A DNA stretch of 64,000 nucleotides. It comes from Owenweeksia sp. (GTDB lineage: Bacteria; Bacteroidota; Bacteroidia; Flavobacteriales; Schleiferiaceae). Where the stretch lies: the NCBI GenBank assembly GCA_028277105.1, contig JANQHO010000008.1, positions 17,306 through 81,305 on the forward strand, read 5' to 3'. The notes beneath the pieces were generated by a model, which worked only from the letters and a program-made list of their open reading frames with translations, made no database searches and was not told the origin of the DNA. Below are positions 10,105 through 18,827 of this stretch, piece by piece. Position numbers and translations under genes: made by a program. Position 1 is the stretch's first letter, and each line of letters begins with the position of its first letter.

Positions 10105-10617
10105 ATGGAAAAAAAATTATTTCTTTCAGCTTTCATAGTTTTTCTGGCCTTTTGTTCGTTTGCCCAGGATAAGATACCATCTATAAAAATTAAAGATCTG
10201 GACGGCAACATGATTGACGCTTCTACTCTGGACAATGGAGATAAGCCGGTAATAGTCAGCTTCTGGGCCATCTGGTGTAAACCTTGCGTACGTGAACTCA
10301 ACGCCATAAACGATCAGTATGTCGACTGGATTGAGGAAACGGGAGTTAAACTGGTGGCTATTTCCATAGATGATACCCGTAATTCAGGCAAGGTACGGCC
10401 TTTCATTATCAGTCAGGGCTGGAGGGATTACGAGGTTTATCTGGATGAAAACTCCGAATTGAGAAGAGCCTTAAATGTTAATAACATCCCTCATACCTTC
10501 CTTTTAGACAAAGACGGAAAAATAGTCTGGCAGCACAATGGCTACAAGCCAGGTGATGAGGATCACCTCTACGAACTGGTAGAAAAATTAACCAGCGGTC
10601 AAAGCATTAGTGAATAA
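10105..10617 (+). CDS. TlpA-like periplasmic thiol:disulfide oxidoreductase
   Basis: The product has 170 residues with a Sec signal (about 1-20, ending SFAQ) and a single thioredoxin-fold domain of the TlpA/ResA type. The active site is W57-C58-K59-P60-C61, and the cis-proline loop is at Ile128-Pro129. Proteins of this family usually keep substrate cysteines reduced outside the inner membrane, for instance during cytochrome c maturation or copper-site assembly. This gene is instead the first of a four-gene run with a barrel protein and an Omp28-like CxxC lipoprotein, which may be its redox partner (inference). Eleven bases separate it from the next gene. A TATATTTG -7-like box lies 53 bases upstream. 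Confidence 0.88.
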   Translation: MEKKLFLSAFIVFLAFCSFAQDKIPSIKIKDLDGNMIDASTLDNGDKPVIVSFWAIWCKPCVRELNAINDQYVDWIEETGVKLVAISIDDTRNSGKVRPFIISQGWRDYEVYLDENSELRRALNVNNIPHTFLLDKDGKIVWQHNGYKPGDEDHLYELVEKLTSGQSISE

Positions 10618-10628
10618 AACCTCTTACT

Positions 10629-12341
10629 GTGATCAAAAAACTATTAACCCTTTGCCTACCATTAACCTTACTTATAATTACCGCAAAAGCACAGGAAAAG
10701 AGTATTAACTTAGGTCAGATAAGTGGTAATTTCCAATCTAACTTTCAATACTACTTCCAGGATACACTGATAGATCCTACCGGTGAAGCTTATCCGGACG
10801 AACGTCTTTTAGGTGCCGGTTTCCTGAACCTTACATATAATCGGGACAATTTCATTGCCGGCATACGTTATGAGAATTACCAGAACAATCTGGTTGGTTT
10901 ACCGGAAGGTTATCGCGGTGAAGGGATCACTTACCGCTACGCCCGTTTTATTCGAAAAAAGGTAGACATTACAGCGGGTAATTTTTATGAACAATTTGGC
11001 AGTGGATTGACCCTCAGAACTTATGAAGAAAGGGGACTGGGTCTGGATAATAATCTTGACGGTGTACGGGTGATCTTCACTCCTGCAGAAGGAGTGGTAC
11101 TCAAGGCTGTTATTGGAAGGCAGAGAAATTTCTTTGTAAAAAGTCTCGGAATAGTAAGAGGTTTTGATGCCGAATGGAGTCTTGGTAAATCTATAATGGG
11201 AGAAAAAACCAACCTGATTATAGGAGCTAGTTTCGTCAGCAAATACCAAAGGGATGAAAATCCTTTTTACAACCTTCCCGAAAACGTTGGTACCGGGGGG
11301 TTCAGGGCTAATCTGATCTCAGGGAACTTCAATTTCTACGGGGAATACGCCTACAAAAGCAGTGATCCCAGCACTGACAACGAATTTATTTTTAGGCCAG
11401 GGTCAGCTTTATTTATCAACGCCACTTATGCCGTGGGCAATTTGGGGACATCACTGGGCTTTAAACGCTGGGACAACTTCTCCTTCCGTTCCGAAAGAAC
11501 TACTGACCCTCAGCAGCTGCTTATCAACTACCTCCCCCCTTTAACTACTTTGCACACTTATGCCCTGCCCGCCCTGTATTCCTTCAATACCGTTCTCACC
11601 GGGGAGATAGGTTTACAAGCTGAAGTATCCTATAATTTTGAGAGGGGATCTTCTTTTGGTGGTAAATACGGAACCCTGGTAACGCTGAGCTTTGCCAATA
11701 GCTACAGCATAGATAAAGATTTCACACCACGTCCTGTATTCAGCCCGGTTGACACCAGCGTGGTAGATGTAGCCATTGACGGTTCAGATGGCTATACCTC
11801 TTCATTTTTTGAAACAGGCCCACACAAGTATTTTCAGGATTTTCACGTTGAGATCAAGAAAAAGCTCAGCAAAGACTGGAAAGCGACCTTCACTTATTAC
11901 AACTTTGACTTTAACAATAGTGTTCAACGAGGCGGGGTAAGCGACTGGAGCCTGGAAGAATCTGGCACATCACCTGAAATGTTCACAGTCAATGCCGGGG
12001 TGCTGGAATTACTTTACAAAATTAAGCCCAAACATTCTTTACGCTCAGAATGGCAATGGCTGGTAACAGAAGGCGACCGGGGCGACTGGGCTCTGGTATT
12101 ACTGGAATACTCCATTGCCCCGGAGTGGTTTTTTGCCATTCAGGATGCCTATAATTACGGTAATCCAGTAGAAGATCTCAGAATTCACTATCTTAACATC
12201 AGTATGGGTTATACTATTGGTACTACCAGCTTCCAATTAGGTTACGGAAGGCAACAGGAAGGCGTTTTTTGCGTTGGTGGTATATGCCGGATTGTTCCTG
12301 CTTCCAATGGGTTTTCCCTTAATATGACCAGTAACTTTTAG
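10629..12341 (+). CDS. DUF6029-like outer-membrane beta-barrel protein
   Basis: The product has 570 residues with a signal peptide (about 1-21, ending AKAQ). The remainder consists of alternating amphipathic strands with many Tyr, Phe and Gly, and ends in an aromatic residue (MTSNF), as expected for an outer-membrane barrel. The N-terminal blocks (NLGQISGNFQSNFQYY; GAGFLNLTYNRDNFIAGIRYENY; VTAGNFYEQFGSG-like) match what I remember of DUF6029 proteins, which have no established function. It lies between a TlpA-like oxidoreductase and an Omp28-like lipoprotein in a tight operon, which suggests that the three act together at the outer membrane. The DUF assignment is from memory and should be checked by profile search. 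Confidence 0.75.
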   Translation: MIKKLLTLCLPLTLLIITAKAQEKSINLGQISGNFQSNFQYYFQDTLIDPTGEAYPDERLLGAGFLNLTYNRDNFIAGIRYENYQNNLVGLPEGYRGEGITYRYARFIRKKVDITAGNFYEQFGSGLTLRTYEERGLGLDNNLDGVRVIFTPAEGVVLKAVIGRQRNFFVKSLGIVRGFDAEWSLGKSIMGEKTNLIIGASFVSKYQRDENPFYNLPENVGTGGFRANLISGNFNFYGEYAYKSSDPSTDNEFIFRPGSALFINATYAVGNLGTSLGFKRWDNFSFRSERTTDPQQLLINYLPPLTTLHTYALPALYSFNTVLTGEIGLQAEVSYNFERGSSFGGKYGTLVTLSFANSYSIDKDFTPRPVFSPVDTSVVDVAIDGSDGYTSSFFETGPHKYFQDFHVEIKKKLSKDWKATFTYYNFDFNNSVQRGGVSDWSLEESGTSPEMFTVNAGVLELLYKIKPKHSLRSEWQWLVTEGDRGDWALVLLEYSIAPEWFFAIQDAYNYGNPVEDLRIHYLNISMGYTIGTTSFQLGYGRQQEGVFCVGGICRIVPASNGFSLNMTSNF

Positions 12342-12346
12342 TGATT

Positions 12347-13162
12347 ATGAAAAAAATATTCTTACTCTCTGCTATCGCATTAACTTTTGCTGCTTGTGAT
12401 GAGGTAGATCAGCCACTTGAAAATGAATTTGGCTTTTTGCCTTTCCCGGATAGCAGCAGCAAAGTGGTTTTGATAGAGGAATTTACCGGGGTTAAATGTA
12501 ACAACTGCCCTAGGGCCGCAGAAAAAGCCAAATCTTATGAAGAACAGGCACCCGGGCAAGTAGTAGTGCTGGCGATACACTCCAGTAACTTTTCAGTACC
12601 GGATGAAAAGCATCCCAATGACTTCCGCACCGTTGAAGGTACCGAATTATATGATTTCTTTAGTCCTATAGGGGTTCCCTCCGGTATGTTTGACAGGGTC
12701 GGCCACCCTGATAATCACAGTGTTCTTTTAGGCGACTGGGATGCTTCTTTACAAGAAAGGTTAAACGCACCTACCCCTTGTGAAATTACTTCCACCCTGA
12801 CTTATAACGAGGGTTTGCAGGAGTTTTCCCTTAAGGTGAGTACCGCTTTTATAGAAGGTGTAGAAGCAGACGTTTTTCTTTGTGCTTACCTGACAGAAAA
12901 TGGCATAGTTGGTCCACAAACCATGCCTGATTACAGTATTAATAACGAATACGTACACAACCACGTCTTGCGAAGGAGTTTTAACGGAATTTACGGACAA
13001 ATGCTGGTGACCAACCCTTCGCAGGGGGATGTTGCTCAAAAAACTTTGAGCCTGGAGCGCGAGCCGGAATGGGTAGCCGAGAACTGTTCTGCAGTTGTTT
13101 TTGTTTACGACCGGAGCAATTACCAAGTTCTACAGGCCCACTATGCCAAACTCGGTTCTTAA
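12347..13162 (+). CDS. Omp28-like thioredoxin-fold lipoprotein
   Basis: The 271-residue product is taken from the ATG at 12347. A GTG at 12341 overlaps the previous stop but would give a poorer signal peptide. The lipobox TFAAC places the lipidated cysteine at residue 17. The CxxC motif is Cys51-Asn-Asn-Cys54 in an EEFTGVKCNNCP context. It shares this motif, the VLAIH strand, the HPNDFRT segment and the late GPQT...YVHNHVLR block with the T9SS-exported Omp28-like protein at 7503-9533, so the two are paralogues with different anchoring. Its last 20 bases overlap the next gene. It probably sits in the outer membrane. The partner could be the TlpA-like protein two genes upstream (inference). Confidence 0.85.
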   Translation: MKKIFLLSAIALTFAACDEVDQPLENEFGFLPFPDSSSKVVLIEEFTGVKCNNCPRAAEKAKSYEEQAPGQVVVLAIHSSNFSVPDEKHPNDFRTVEGTELYDFFSPIGVPSGMFDRVGHPDNHSVLLGDWDASLQERLNAPTPCEITSTLTYNEGLQEFSLKVSTAFIEGVEADVFLCAYLTENGIVGPQTMPDYSINNEYVHNHVLRRSFNGIYGQMLVTNPSQGDVAQKTLSLEREPEWVAENCSAVVFVYDRSNYQVLQAHYAKLGS

Positions 13163-13763
13163 ATATCTTATTGGTTTACTGCTGATAGTAGCCTTGCCCC
13201 GTTTAAAGGCACAGAACTTTGGGGGTGGCATTTACGCTGGAATGACTACAGCTCAGATAGACGGTGACGGGCTGGCCGGTTTCGACCTGCCGGGTTTTCA
13301 CGCGGGGGTATACACCGATCTTAAGCTTACTTCAAAAAGTAAATTGCAGATGGAACTGGCTTTTATCCAGAAAGGAGCCAGAGAACCTATCAGTGATTCC
13401 AGTAATTTTTACAGAGCACGGCTCAACTATATAGAAATACCTTTTTTATACGTACTCCGTCTTAAAGATCTTTCATTAGAATTAGGCCCGGCTCTGGACA
13501 TTCTGGTTTTAGCCAGTGAAGAAGATCAGGCTGGTGAGCGGATCATAGATCCGGAATTTTACAACTTTAACCTGACGGGTATTTTTGGTATTAACTGGCA
13601 TTTTGCCCGACAATGGCATCTAAACCTTCGTTCTAATATATCCATAACTCCCATCAGGCCGGGTTTTGCCCCTACCGGAAGGCCCTTTGCCCTGCAACTG
13701 GGCGGTCGCGGGCAAAGAAATATTGTGTTGAGCTTTGCTATTGTTTATGATTTCCGCTCCTGA
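13143..13763 (+). CDS. Small outer-membrane beta-barrel protein (PorT-like fold)
   Basis: The product has 206 residues from the ATG at 13143. This start is preferred to a frame opening at 13095 because it puts a clean signal peptide ([18 protein letters not shown], cleavage near KAQ) at the N-terminus. The rest looks like an eight-stranded barrel of the kind grouped under outer membrane protein beta-barrel domain ([35 protein letters not shown], ending IVYDFRS). The start overlaps the Omp28-like lipoprotein gene by 20 bases, so translation is probably coupled. The 3' end overlaps queG on the opposite strand by 19 bases. The function is unknown. Confidence 0.8.
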   Translation: MPNSVLKYLIGLLLIVALPRLKAQNFGGGIYAGMTTAQIDGDGLAGFDLPGFHAGVYTDLKLTSKSKLQMELAFIQKGAREPISDSSNFYRARLNYIEIPFLYVLRLKDLSLELGPALDILVLASEEDQAGERIIDPEFYNFNLTGIFGINWHFARQWHLNLRSNISITPIRPGFAPTGRPFALQLGGRGQRNIVLSFAIVYDFRS

Positions 13764-14692
13764 TGATCTCTCAGAAAATAGAGATTTTGCTTTAAGCCTT
13801 TATAACCTGCCCTTTTAACTGCTGATTTTTTGAATATCTTTTGAAAAACTTCTTCGGTTATTTCCTGCCATTCGCTGGCTTTCATTCCCAGCATGTCCGG
13901 ATGTGGTTCAAATACAGTTTCTTCTGTTGGTTTAGAGAAACGATTCCAGGGGCAAACATCCTGGCAAATATCACAGCCAAAGGCCCAGTTTTCCATTTGA
14001 TCACTATACCTGGCTGGAATTTGGTCTTTCAGCTCAATGGTAAGATAAGAGATACATTTATTACTGTCCAGTAAATACGGTTGAACAATGGCATCAGTAG
14101 GACAGGCCTCTATACATTTAGTACAGTTACCGCAGTGGTCGGCTACAGGATTATCGGGTTCTAACTCTAAATCCAATATCAACTCTGCGATAAAATAAAA
14201 AGACCCAGCCCCTTTGGTCAATAAGAGGGTATGTTTACCTATCCAGCCCAGGCCAGCTCTCCTGGCCCATTCACGGTCCATTACAGGTGCTGAATCTACA
14301 AAGGCCCTTCCGTTTACCTCACCTATTTCTTCCTTTATGCGATTAAGCAATTCTTTTAGCTTGCGCTTGATCACAAAATGATAATCCTCTCCGTAAGCGT
14401 ATTTGGCTATTTTGGGGGCTTCAGGGTCTCGCTGGATCTTTTCCGGATGATAATTCAGGAGAACTGAAACCACAGAGCGGGCTCCTTCTACAAGTTTGCG
14501 AGGATCTAATCTTTTATCAAAGTGATTTTCCATCCAGCGCATTTCACCCTGGTAATTGCGGTTCAGCCACTCCTCCAGCAAGGGAGCCTGTTCTTCGAGA
14601 AATTCTGCCCGGGATATACCGCAAGACATAAAACCCAACCGCAAAGCTTCTGCCTTTATAAAATCAGTGTATTTCTGCTTAGGGTTGATCAA
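13745..14692 (-). CDS. queG: Epoxyqueuosine reductase QueG
   Basis: The 315-residue product catalyses the last step of queuosine synthesis, reducing epoxyqueuosine in tRNA with cobalamin and two [4Fe-4S] clusters. The signatures are present: the [20 protein letters not shown] block with Asp133, expected to be the catalytic acid; the cluster motif C187-x2-C190-x2-C193-x3-C197; and a second set at Cys213 and C240-x2-C243-x3-C247. The C-terminus is shorter than in QueG proteins that carry HEAT-like repeats. Its start overlaps the ruvB stop by 14 bases, so ruvB-queG form an operon. The 3' end overlaps a convergent gene by 19 bases. Confidence 0.95.
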   Translation of the reverse strand: MINPKQKYTDFIKAEALRLGFMSCGISRAEFLEEQAPLLEEWLNRNYQGEMRWMENHFDKRLDPRKLVEGARSVVSVLLNYHPEKIQRDPEAPKIAKYAYGEDYHFVIKRKLKELLNRIKEEIGEVNGRAFVDSAPVMDREWARRAGLGWIGKHTLLLTKGAGSFYFIAELILDLELEPDNPVADHCGNCTKCIEACPTDAIVQPYLLDSNKCISYLTIELKDQIPARYSDQMENWAFGCDICQDVCPWNRFSKPTEETVFEPHPDMLGMKASEWQEITEEVFQKIFKKSAVKRAGYKGLKQNLYFLRDHQERKS

Positions 14693-15710
14693 AGAGGCCT
14701 CCTTCCTGGCGAGGGATTTTGATATTGAGATGTTTATAGGCTTTATCGGTAACTATGCGTCCTCTTTGGGTACGTATCATAAAGCCTTCCTGTATTAAAA
14801 AAGGTTCATAAACCTCCTCTATAGTTCCGGCCTGCTCACCTACTGCGGTGGCAATAGTATTGACTCCCACCGGCCCTCCTTTGAATTTATCGATAATGGT
14901 GGTGAGTATTTTGTTATCCATCTCATCCAGGCCATATTCATCCACATTAAGAGCCTCCAGGCCGTAAACAGCTATTTCTTTGGTAATAATTCCTTCCCCT
15001 TTCACCTGGGCAAAATCGCGCATTCTACGCAGCAAAGCATTGGCAATACGGGGAGTTCCCCTGCTCCTGCGGGCAATTTCTATGGAAGCATCTTCTTTGA
15101 TCGGCACATTTAAAATACCGGCTGAACGCTCTACTATGGTAGTAAGCAATTCTGTAGAATAATATTGTAAACGACTGTTAATACCAAAACGCGCTCTTAG
15201 TGGTGAAGTCAGTAAACCCGAACGGGTGGTTGCCCCTATCAAAGTAAAAGGATGGAGGTTGATCTGCACACTGCGGGCACTGGGACCGGACTCGATCATA
15301 ATGTCGATGCGATAATCTTCCATAGCGGAATACAGATACTCCTCCACTATGGGGCTAAGGCGGTGGATCTCATCTATAAAAAGTACATCGCGTTCCTCCA
15401 GGTTGGTGAGCAAGCCAGCCAGATCACCCGGCTTGTCGATTACCGGCCCGGAAGTGATCTTAATGTTAGAGCCTAATTCGTGCGATAAAATATGAGCCAG
15501 AGTAGTTTTCCCCAAGCCGGGAGGGCCATGCAATAAAACGTGATCGAGTGCTTCACCACGGAGGTTTGCCGCCTTGACAAAGATCTGCAGGTTTTCCAGT
15601 ACTTTTTCCTGCCCGGCAAACTCATTAAAACTCAAGGGCCTGAGTTTTTTTTCAAGTTCTAACTCTTCTGGTGAAAAATTATCCGAATCAGCATCTACCA
15701 AACGATCCAT
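14679..15710 (-). CDS. ruvB: Holliday junction branch migration ATPase RuvB
   Basis: The 343-residue product is a hexameric AAA+ motor that pumps DNA through RuvA-bound junctions. It has Walker [11 protein letters not shown] (61-70), Walker B FIDEIH (111-116), the IGATTR sensor/arginine-finger region, and the C-terminal winged helix ([10 protein letters not shown]...[10 protein letters not shown]). The length fits the family. It is the first gene of a ruvB-queG operon and is not linked to ruvA, which sits with sprA at 5848-6429. A TACCTTTG promoter-like box lies 16-23 bases upstream of its start. Confidence 0.97.
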   Translation of the reverse strand: MDRLVDADSDNFSPEELELEKKLRPLSFNEFAGQEKVLENLQIFVKAANLRGEALDHVLLHGPPGLGKTTLAHILSHELGSNIKITSGPVIDKPGDLAGLLTNLEERDVLFIDEIHRLSPIVEEYLYSAMEDYRIDIMIESGPSARSVQINLHPFTLIGATTRSGLLTSPLRARFGINSRLQYYSTELLTTIVERSAGILNVPIKEDASIEIARRSRGTPRIANALLRRMRDFAQVKGEGIITKEIAVYGLEALNVDEYGLDEMDNKILTTIIDKFKGGPVGVNTIATAVGEQAGTIEEVYEPFLIQEGFMIRTQRGRIVTDKAYKHLNIKIPRQEGGLFDQP

Positions 15711-15725
15711 AAACTGGCTTTACAG

Positions 15726-15758
15726 CAAAGGTAAAGATTAGATAAGTACGAGTTGAAA
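15726..15758 (-). promoter_or_regulatory. Candidate ruvB-queG promoter
   Basis: On the minus strand, TACCTTTG (15726-15733) matches the Bacteroidota -7 consensus TAnnTTTG. TTTC (15755-15758) lies 21 bases upstream, one mismatch from the -33 TTTG. Transcription would start around 15720, about ten bases before the ruvB ATG. Confidence 0.4.
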
Positions 15759-15879
15759 CCCAAACGGCATAGGCTGGTTTATGATCTATATTACTATCTA
15801 AACATTTTAAAAAAATTTGCGCTATGCAAAGCAACCCTCGTATAGCTAACTTGCATCATTTACTGGTAGCCCTATATAT

Positions 15880-16914
15880 ATGAGAACCTACTATCGCTTT
15901 CTTCACTTCAGGATAGGCCTGCTTATTAGCTGTGTTCTTTTTATTCATGTAACCTATGCCCAGTCTAATTACAACGTCTTGTTCATTGGCAATAGCCTTA
16001 CCTATGTCAATGACCTTCCCGGGATGATCAACAATATTGCAACTTCAGATGGTAATTCTCTTAATCATAGCTCGCATACTCCAGGCGGTTCATCCTTAAG
16101 CAGCCTTCATTACTACCCCAATGCTATAGCTAAAATTACGCAGCAGCCCTGGGATTATGTGATCCTGCAAGGACAAAGTACAGAAGCTATAGTAAGCCAG
16201 AACCACAATCATTTTTTTATGCAATCGGTGGCCAACCTGGTACACAGGATCACCCAAAATGGCTCAAAAGCTGTTTTTTACATGACTTTTGCCAATAATG
16301 ATATCAACAACGATTACAATAAAATACAAACCATTATTGCCAACGCTTACATTTATGCGGGGAATATGACCCATTCCGTTATATCACCTGTGGGTTTAGC
16401 ATGGCAACAATCTCTTAAAATAAGGCCAGACCTGGTTTTGCACCAAGCTGATGGCGTTCACCCAACGGTAATGGGCACTTACCTTACTGCCTGTGTCTTT
16501 TACACTTCTCTTTATTGTGATTCCCCTTTGGGTCTATGGCATCCGGCAAGTATTTCGCAGCAAGAAGCAGCTCACTTTCAGCAGATTGCCCATGATCTGA
16601 TTTTTGATAGCCTGCTTTACTGGAATATGGATGCCTGTGCTGCTTTGACACTTAACCCTCCACTTACTTCTGATCATATTCGTTTGTTCCCTAATCCAGC
16701 TTCAACTGAATTTAGAGTATCGGTTCCCGGAAAAGACTCTTCTGCTCTTAAGATCGATATCTTCAGTCAGGATGGCCGCCTGGTAAAGAGTGAGATATTC
16801 CCCGAGCATGAACACGCCCGGATTGATGTAACCGATCTACCCTCCGGTCTTTTTACGGTAGCACTGGAAACAGCAAAGCAAACGGTACGAACCAAATTGA
16901 TCATCACCAAATGA
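15880..16914 (+). CDS. Secreted SGNH/GDSL-type hydrolase with T9SS sorting tail
   Basis: The product has 344 residues with a signal peptide (about 1-28, ending TYAQ). The SGNH hydrolase domain has block I FIGNSLT (nucleophile Ser39) and the catalytic pair in DGVHP (Asp191 and His194). It probably belongs to the GDSL-like/DUF4886-type hydrolases, which remove acyl groups from carbohydrates or lipids; the substrate is unknown. A T9SS tail follows from about residue 265 (LFPNPAS at 269-275, ending TKLIITK). The stop overlaps the start of the kelch gene by four bases (ATGA), which implies the two are made together. Confidence 0.85.
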   Translation: MRTYYRFLHFRIGLLISCVLFIHVTYAQSNYNVLFIGNSLTYVNDLPGMINNIATSDGNSLNHSSHTPGGSSLSSLHYYPNAIAKITQQPWDYVILQGQSTEAIVSQNHNHFFMQSVANLVHRITQNGSKAVFYMTFANNDINNDYNKIQTIIANAYIYAGNMTHSVISPVGLAWQQSLKIRPDLVLHQADGVHPTVMGTYLTACVFYTSLYCDSPLGLWHPASISQQEAAHFQQIAHDLIFDSLLYWNMDACAALTLNPPLTSDHIRLFPNPASTEFRVSVPGKDSSALKIDIFSQDGRLVKSEIFPEHEHARIDVTDLPSGLFTVALETAKQTVRTKLIITK

Positions 16915-17978
16915 AAAAGGGCTGCGCTTTGGTTATAGCATTGTGCTTTATTTCTCTCAAGGGTAGAGCACAACAATGGACGGTTTACGATACCGCTACG
17001 CATTATATACCGGCCAACCTGGTAGTTCAGCTGGATAGTAATCGTTTTCTTTCGTTAATATCAGTCAGAGCCTATTCTTACGATCCCGATTCTGGTTCTA
17101 AAGAGTTGACTTCTTTTAACATACCTATCAGGTATAGTATTGATCAACATGGTTCACAGGGCACGCTACTCAGTAATGGGCAGGTTCTTTTTACAGGTGA
17201 TAGTGCGGCATTATACGATCCCCAGCTGGATGTGCTGACCAAAGTAAATGGCCTGGGGCAGGGCAGGCTTTTTCACAGTGCTGTTCGCTTGCAAAATGGA
17301 CAGGTATTAATAGCCGGGGGAAAAGGTAACAGAGGACCTGATTTTACCTGGGAAGTTTTTAACTCCTGTGAATTATACGATCCTTCTTCCCAAAGCTGGC
17401 AGCAGGCTGCATCTTTACCTGTAGGCAGAGCTTTTAGTGCTTCTATCCTGCTTAATGGTGGAAAAGTGCTGCTGACGGGAGGTTACGATTCCATCGGCAA
17501 TCCCGTAAAAGAGGCTATGCTCTACGATCCGCTGAACAATAGCTGGACCTCTGCTAACGACCTGCATACTCCTTCTTGCTTTCATAGCCTGGTGAAGCTG
17601 AACACTGGGGAGGTGCTTCTTTTTGGCGGCCTGGGGCCTGGTGGTGCGCTTAACCGGGTTGAGAAATATGACCCTATAAACAATACCTGGTCCCTGGCAG
17701 GAAATATGCTGGAGCACCGCTTTGGCCATACCGCTACCCAAATGCCGGATGGTTCTATCATTGTAGTTGCGGGGGCCAATGCGGTACCCTTAAAAAGTGT
17801 GGAACGCTTTGACCCGCAAACCAATTCTTCTGCCCTTATTGCCCCTTTACATGAAGCACGAAGTGAACACCAGGCTTTTTTAATAAAGAACGGTGGGCTC
17901 ATAGTAATCGGAGGTAAAAATGAAACGATCTTTAACTTTAGTTCTATCAGGGCTAATTATACGGAGGTTTTCCGGTAA
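16911..17978 (+). CDS. Secreted kelch-repeat beta-propeller protein
   Basis: The product has 355 residues with a signal peptide ending near GRAQ (about residue 21). At least five kelch-type repeats are visible, with the double-glycine strands VLIAGGKG, VLLTGGYD, VLLFGGLG, IIVVAGAN and LIVIGGKN, and a weaker VLFTGDSA at the start. Each is followed by a Glu/Tyr-Asp-Pro segment such as ELYDPSSQSW. The fold would be a six-bladed propeller, often a binding or oxidase scaffold. No T9SS tail is seen, so it may stay in the periplasm or work with the SGNH hydrolase, to which it is coupled by an ATGA overlap. The ligand or activity is unknown. Confidence 0.8.
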   Translation: MKKGCALVIALCFISLKGRAQQWTVYDTATHYIPANLVVQLDSNRFLSLISVRAYSYDPDSGSKELTSFNIPIRYSIDQHGSQGTLLSNGQVLFTGDSAALYDPQLDVLTKVNGLGQGRLFHSAVRLQNGQVLIAGGKGNRGPDFTWEVFNSCELYDPSSQSWQQAASLPVGRAFSASILLNGGKVLLTGGYDSIGNPVKEAMLYDPLNNSWTSANDLHTPSCFHSLVKLNTGEVLLFGGLGPGGALNRVEKYDPINNTWSLAGNMLEHRFGHTATQMPDGSIIVVAGANAVPLKSVERFDPQTNSSALIAPLHEARSEHQAFLIKNGGLIVIGGKNETIFNFSSIRANYTEVFR

Positions 17979-18068
17979 CTGTTTAAAGGTGGCAGGTGTT
18001 ATCGACTATACCCTGACTATCAGGTTCTTTTATAAACCAGGAGTAATATTTTTGTTTTTTGAGAACAT

Positions 18069-18824
18069 TCAAATAAAACCGAAATCTGCCTTAAGGCGTT
18101 CCACGAATTCATCTTTTCGCCTGTAAGAAAGGTCCACATGAGAATCATCCCGCATAATGACGTAACCTGCTTTTCCCTTAACATACTTCTTCACATGAGT
18201 AAGGTTGATCAGATGTTTTTTATGCACCCTGAAAAAGAAAGCCTGAGGTAATATCTTTTCGAAGTTTGAGAGGCCTTTGGAAACTACTATTTCTTTGTGA
18301 TCGACAGTGTGGAAGGAGGTATAGCTACCCATTGCTTCGCATCTTATGATATCTGAAATCCCGACAAACTCAAAAGAGGAACCCACCGGAAGGGCTATTT
18401 TTTTAAATTCATTCTTGTTTTCACCAACAAGCTTTAGCTTTTGCTCAATAAAAGGATCGCGATGCCTTTGTTTATAGCGATCCACCACTTTTTCGAGATC
18501 TTCTACTTTAATGGGTTTCAACAGATAAAAAAGAGCGGCATAATCAAAAGCTTTTATAGCGTATTGATCATAAGCGCTGATAAAAACGAGGGAAAAGTCA
18601 ATAGAATCAAGTCTTTCCAGCAGATCAAAGCCACTGCCGTCTGGCATGTTTATGTCCAGAAAAACCAGTTCAGGTTCTTTTTCTGTGATAAGTTTTAAAC
18701 CCGAAGCTACATTTTGAGCTTCTCCTCTTATTTCTAATTCCGGAATGAACTCTTCAATGTATGTCCGGATAAGATCCCTGCTTTTAGCTTCATCGTCTAT
18801 AATTACACTCTTTATCTTATCCAT
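18069..18824 (-). CDS. LytTR-family response regulator
   Basis: The 251-residue product has a receiver domain (about 4-120) with acidic pocket Asp10/Asp11, phospho-acceptor Asp57 in FLDINMP and Lys103 in LLKPIK. A LytTR DNA-binding domain follows (about 150-250; IRCEAMGSYTSFHT, FFRVHKKHLINLTHV). LytTR regulators bind paired direct repeats in promoters. The gene starts 3 bases after the stop of the sensor kinase, so the two form a two-component pair. Its targets are not evident. The neighbouring act-cox operon ends just upstream of the pair and is a candidate only by position. Confidence 0.92.
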   Translation of the reverse strand: MDKIKSVIIDDEAKSRDLIRTYIEEFIPELEIRGEAQNVASGLKLITEKEPELVFLDINMPDGSGFDLLERLDSIDFSLVFISAYDQYAIKAFDYAALFYLLKPIKVEDLEKVVDRYKQRHRDPFIEQKLKLVGENKNEFKKIALPVGSSFEFVGISDIIRCEAMGSYTSFHTVDHKEIVVSKGLSNFEKILPQAFFFRVHKKHLINLTHVKKYVKGKAGYVIMRDDSHVDLSYRRKDEFVERLKADFGFI

Positions 18825-18827
18825 TGT

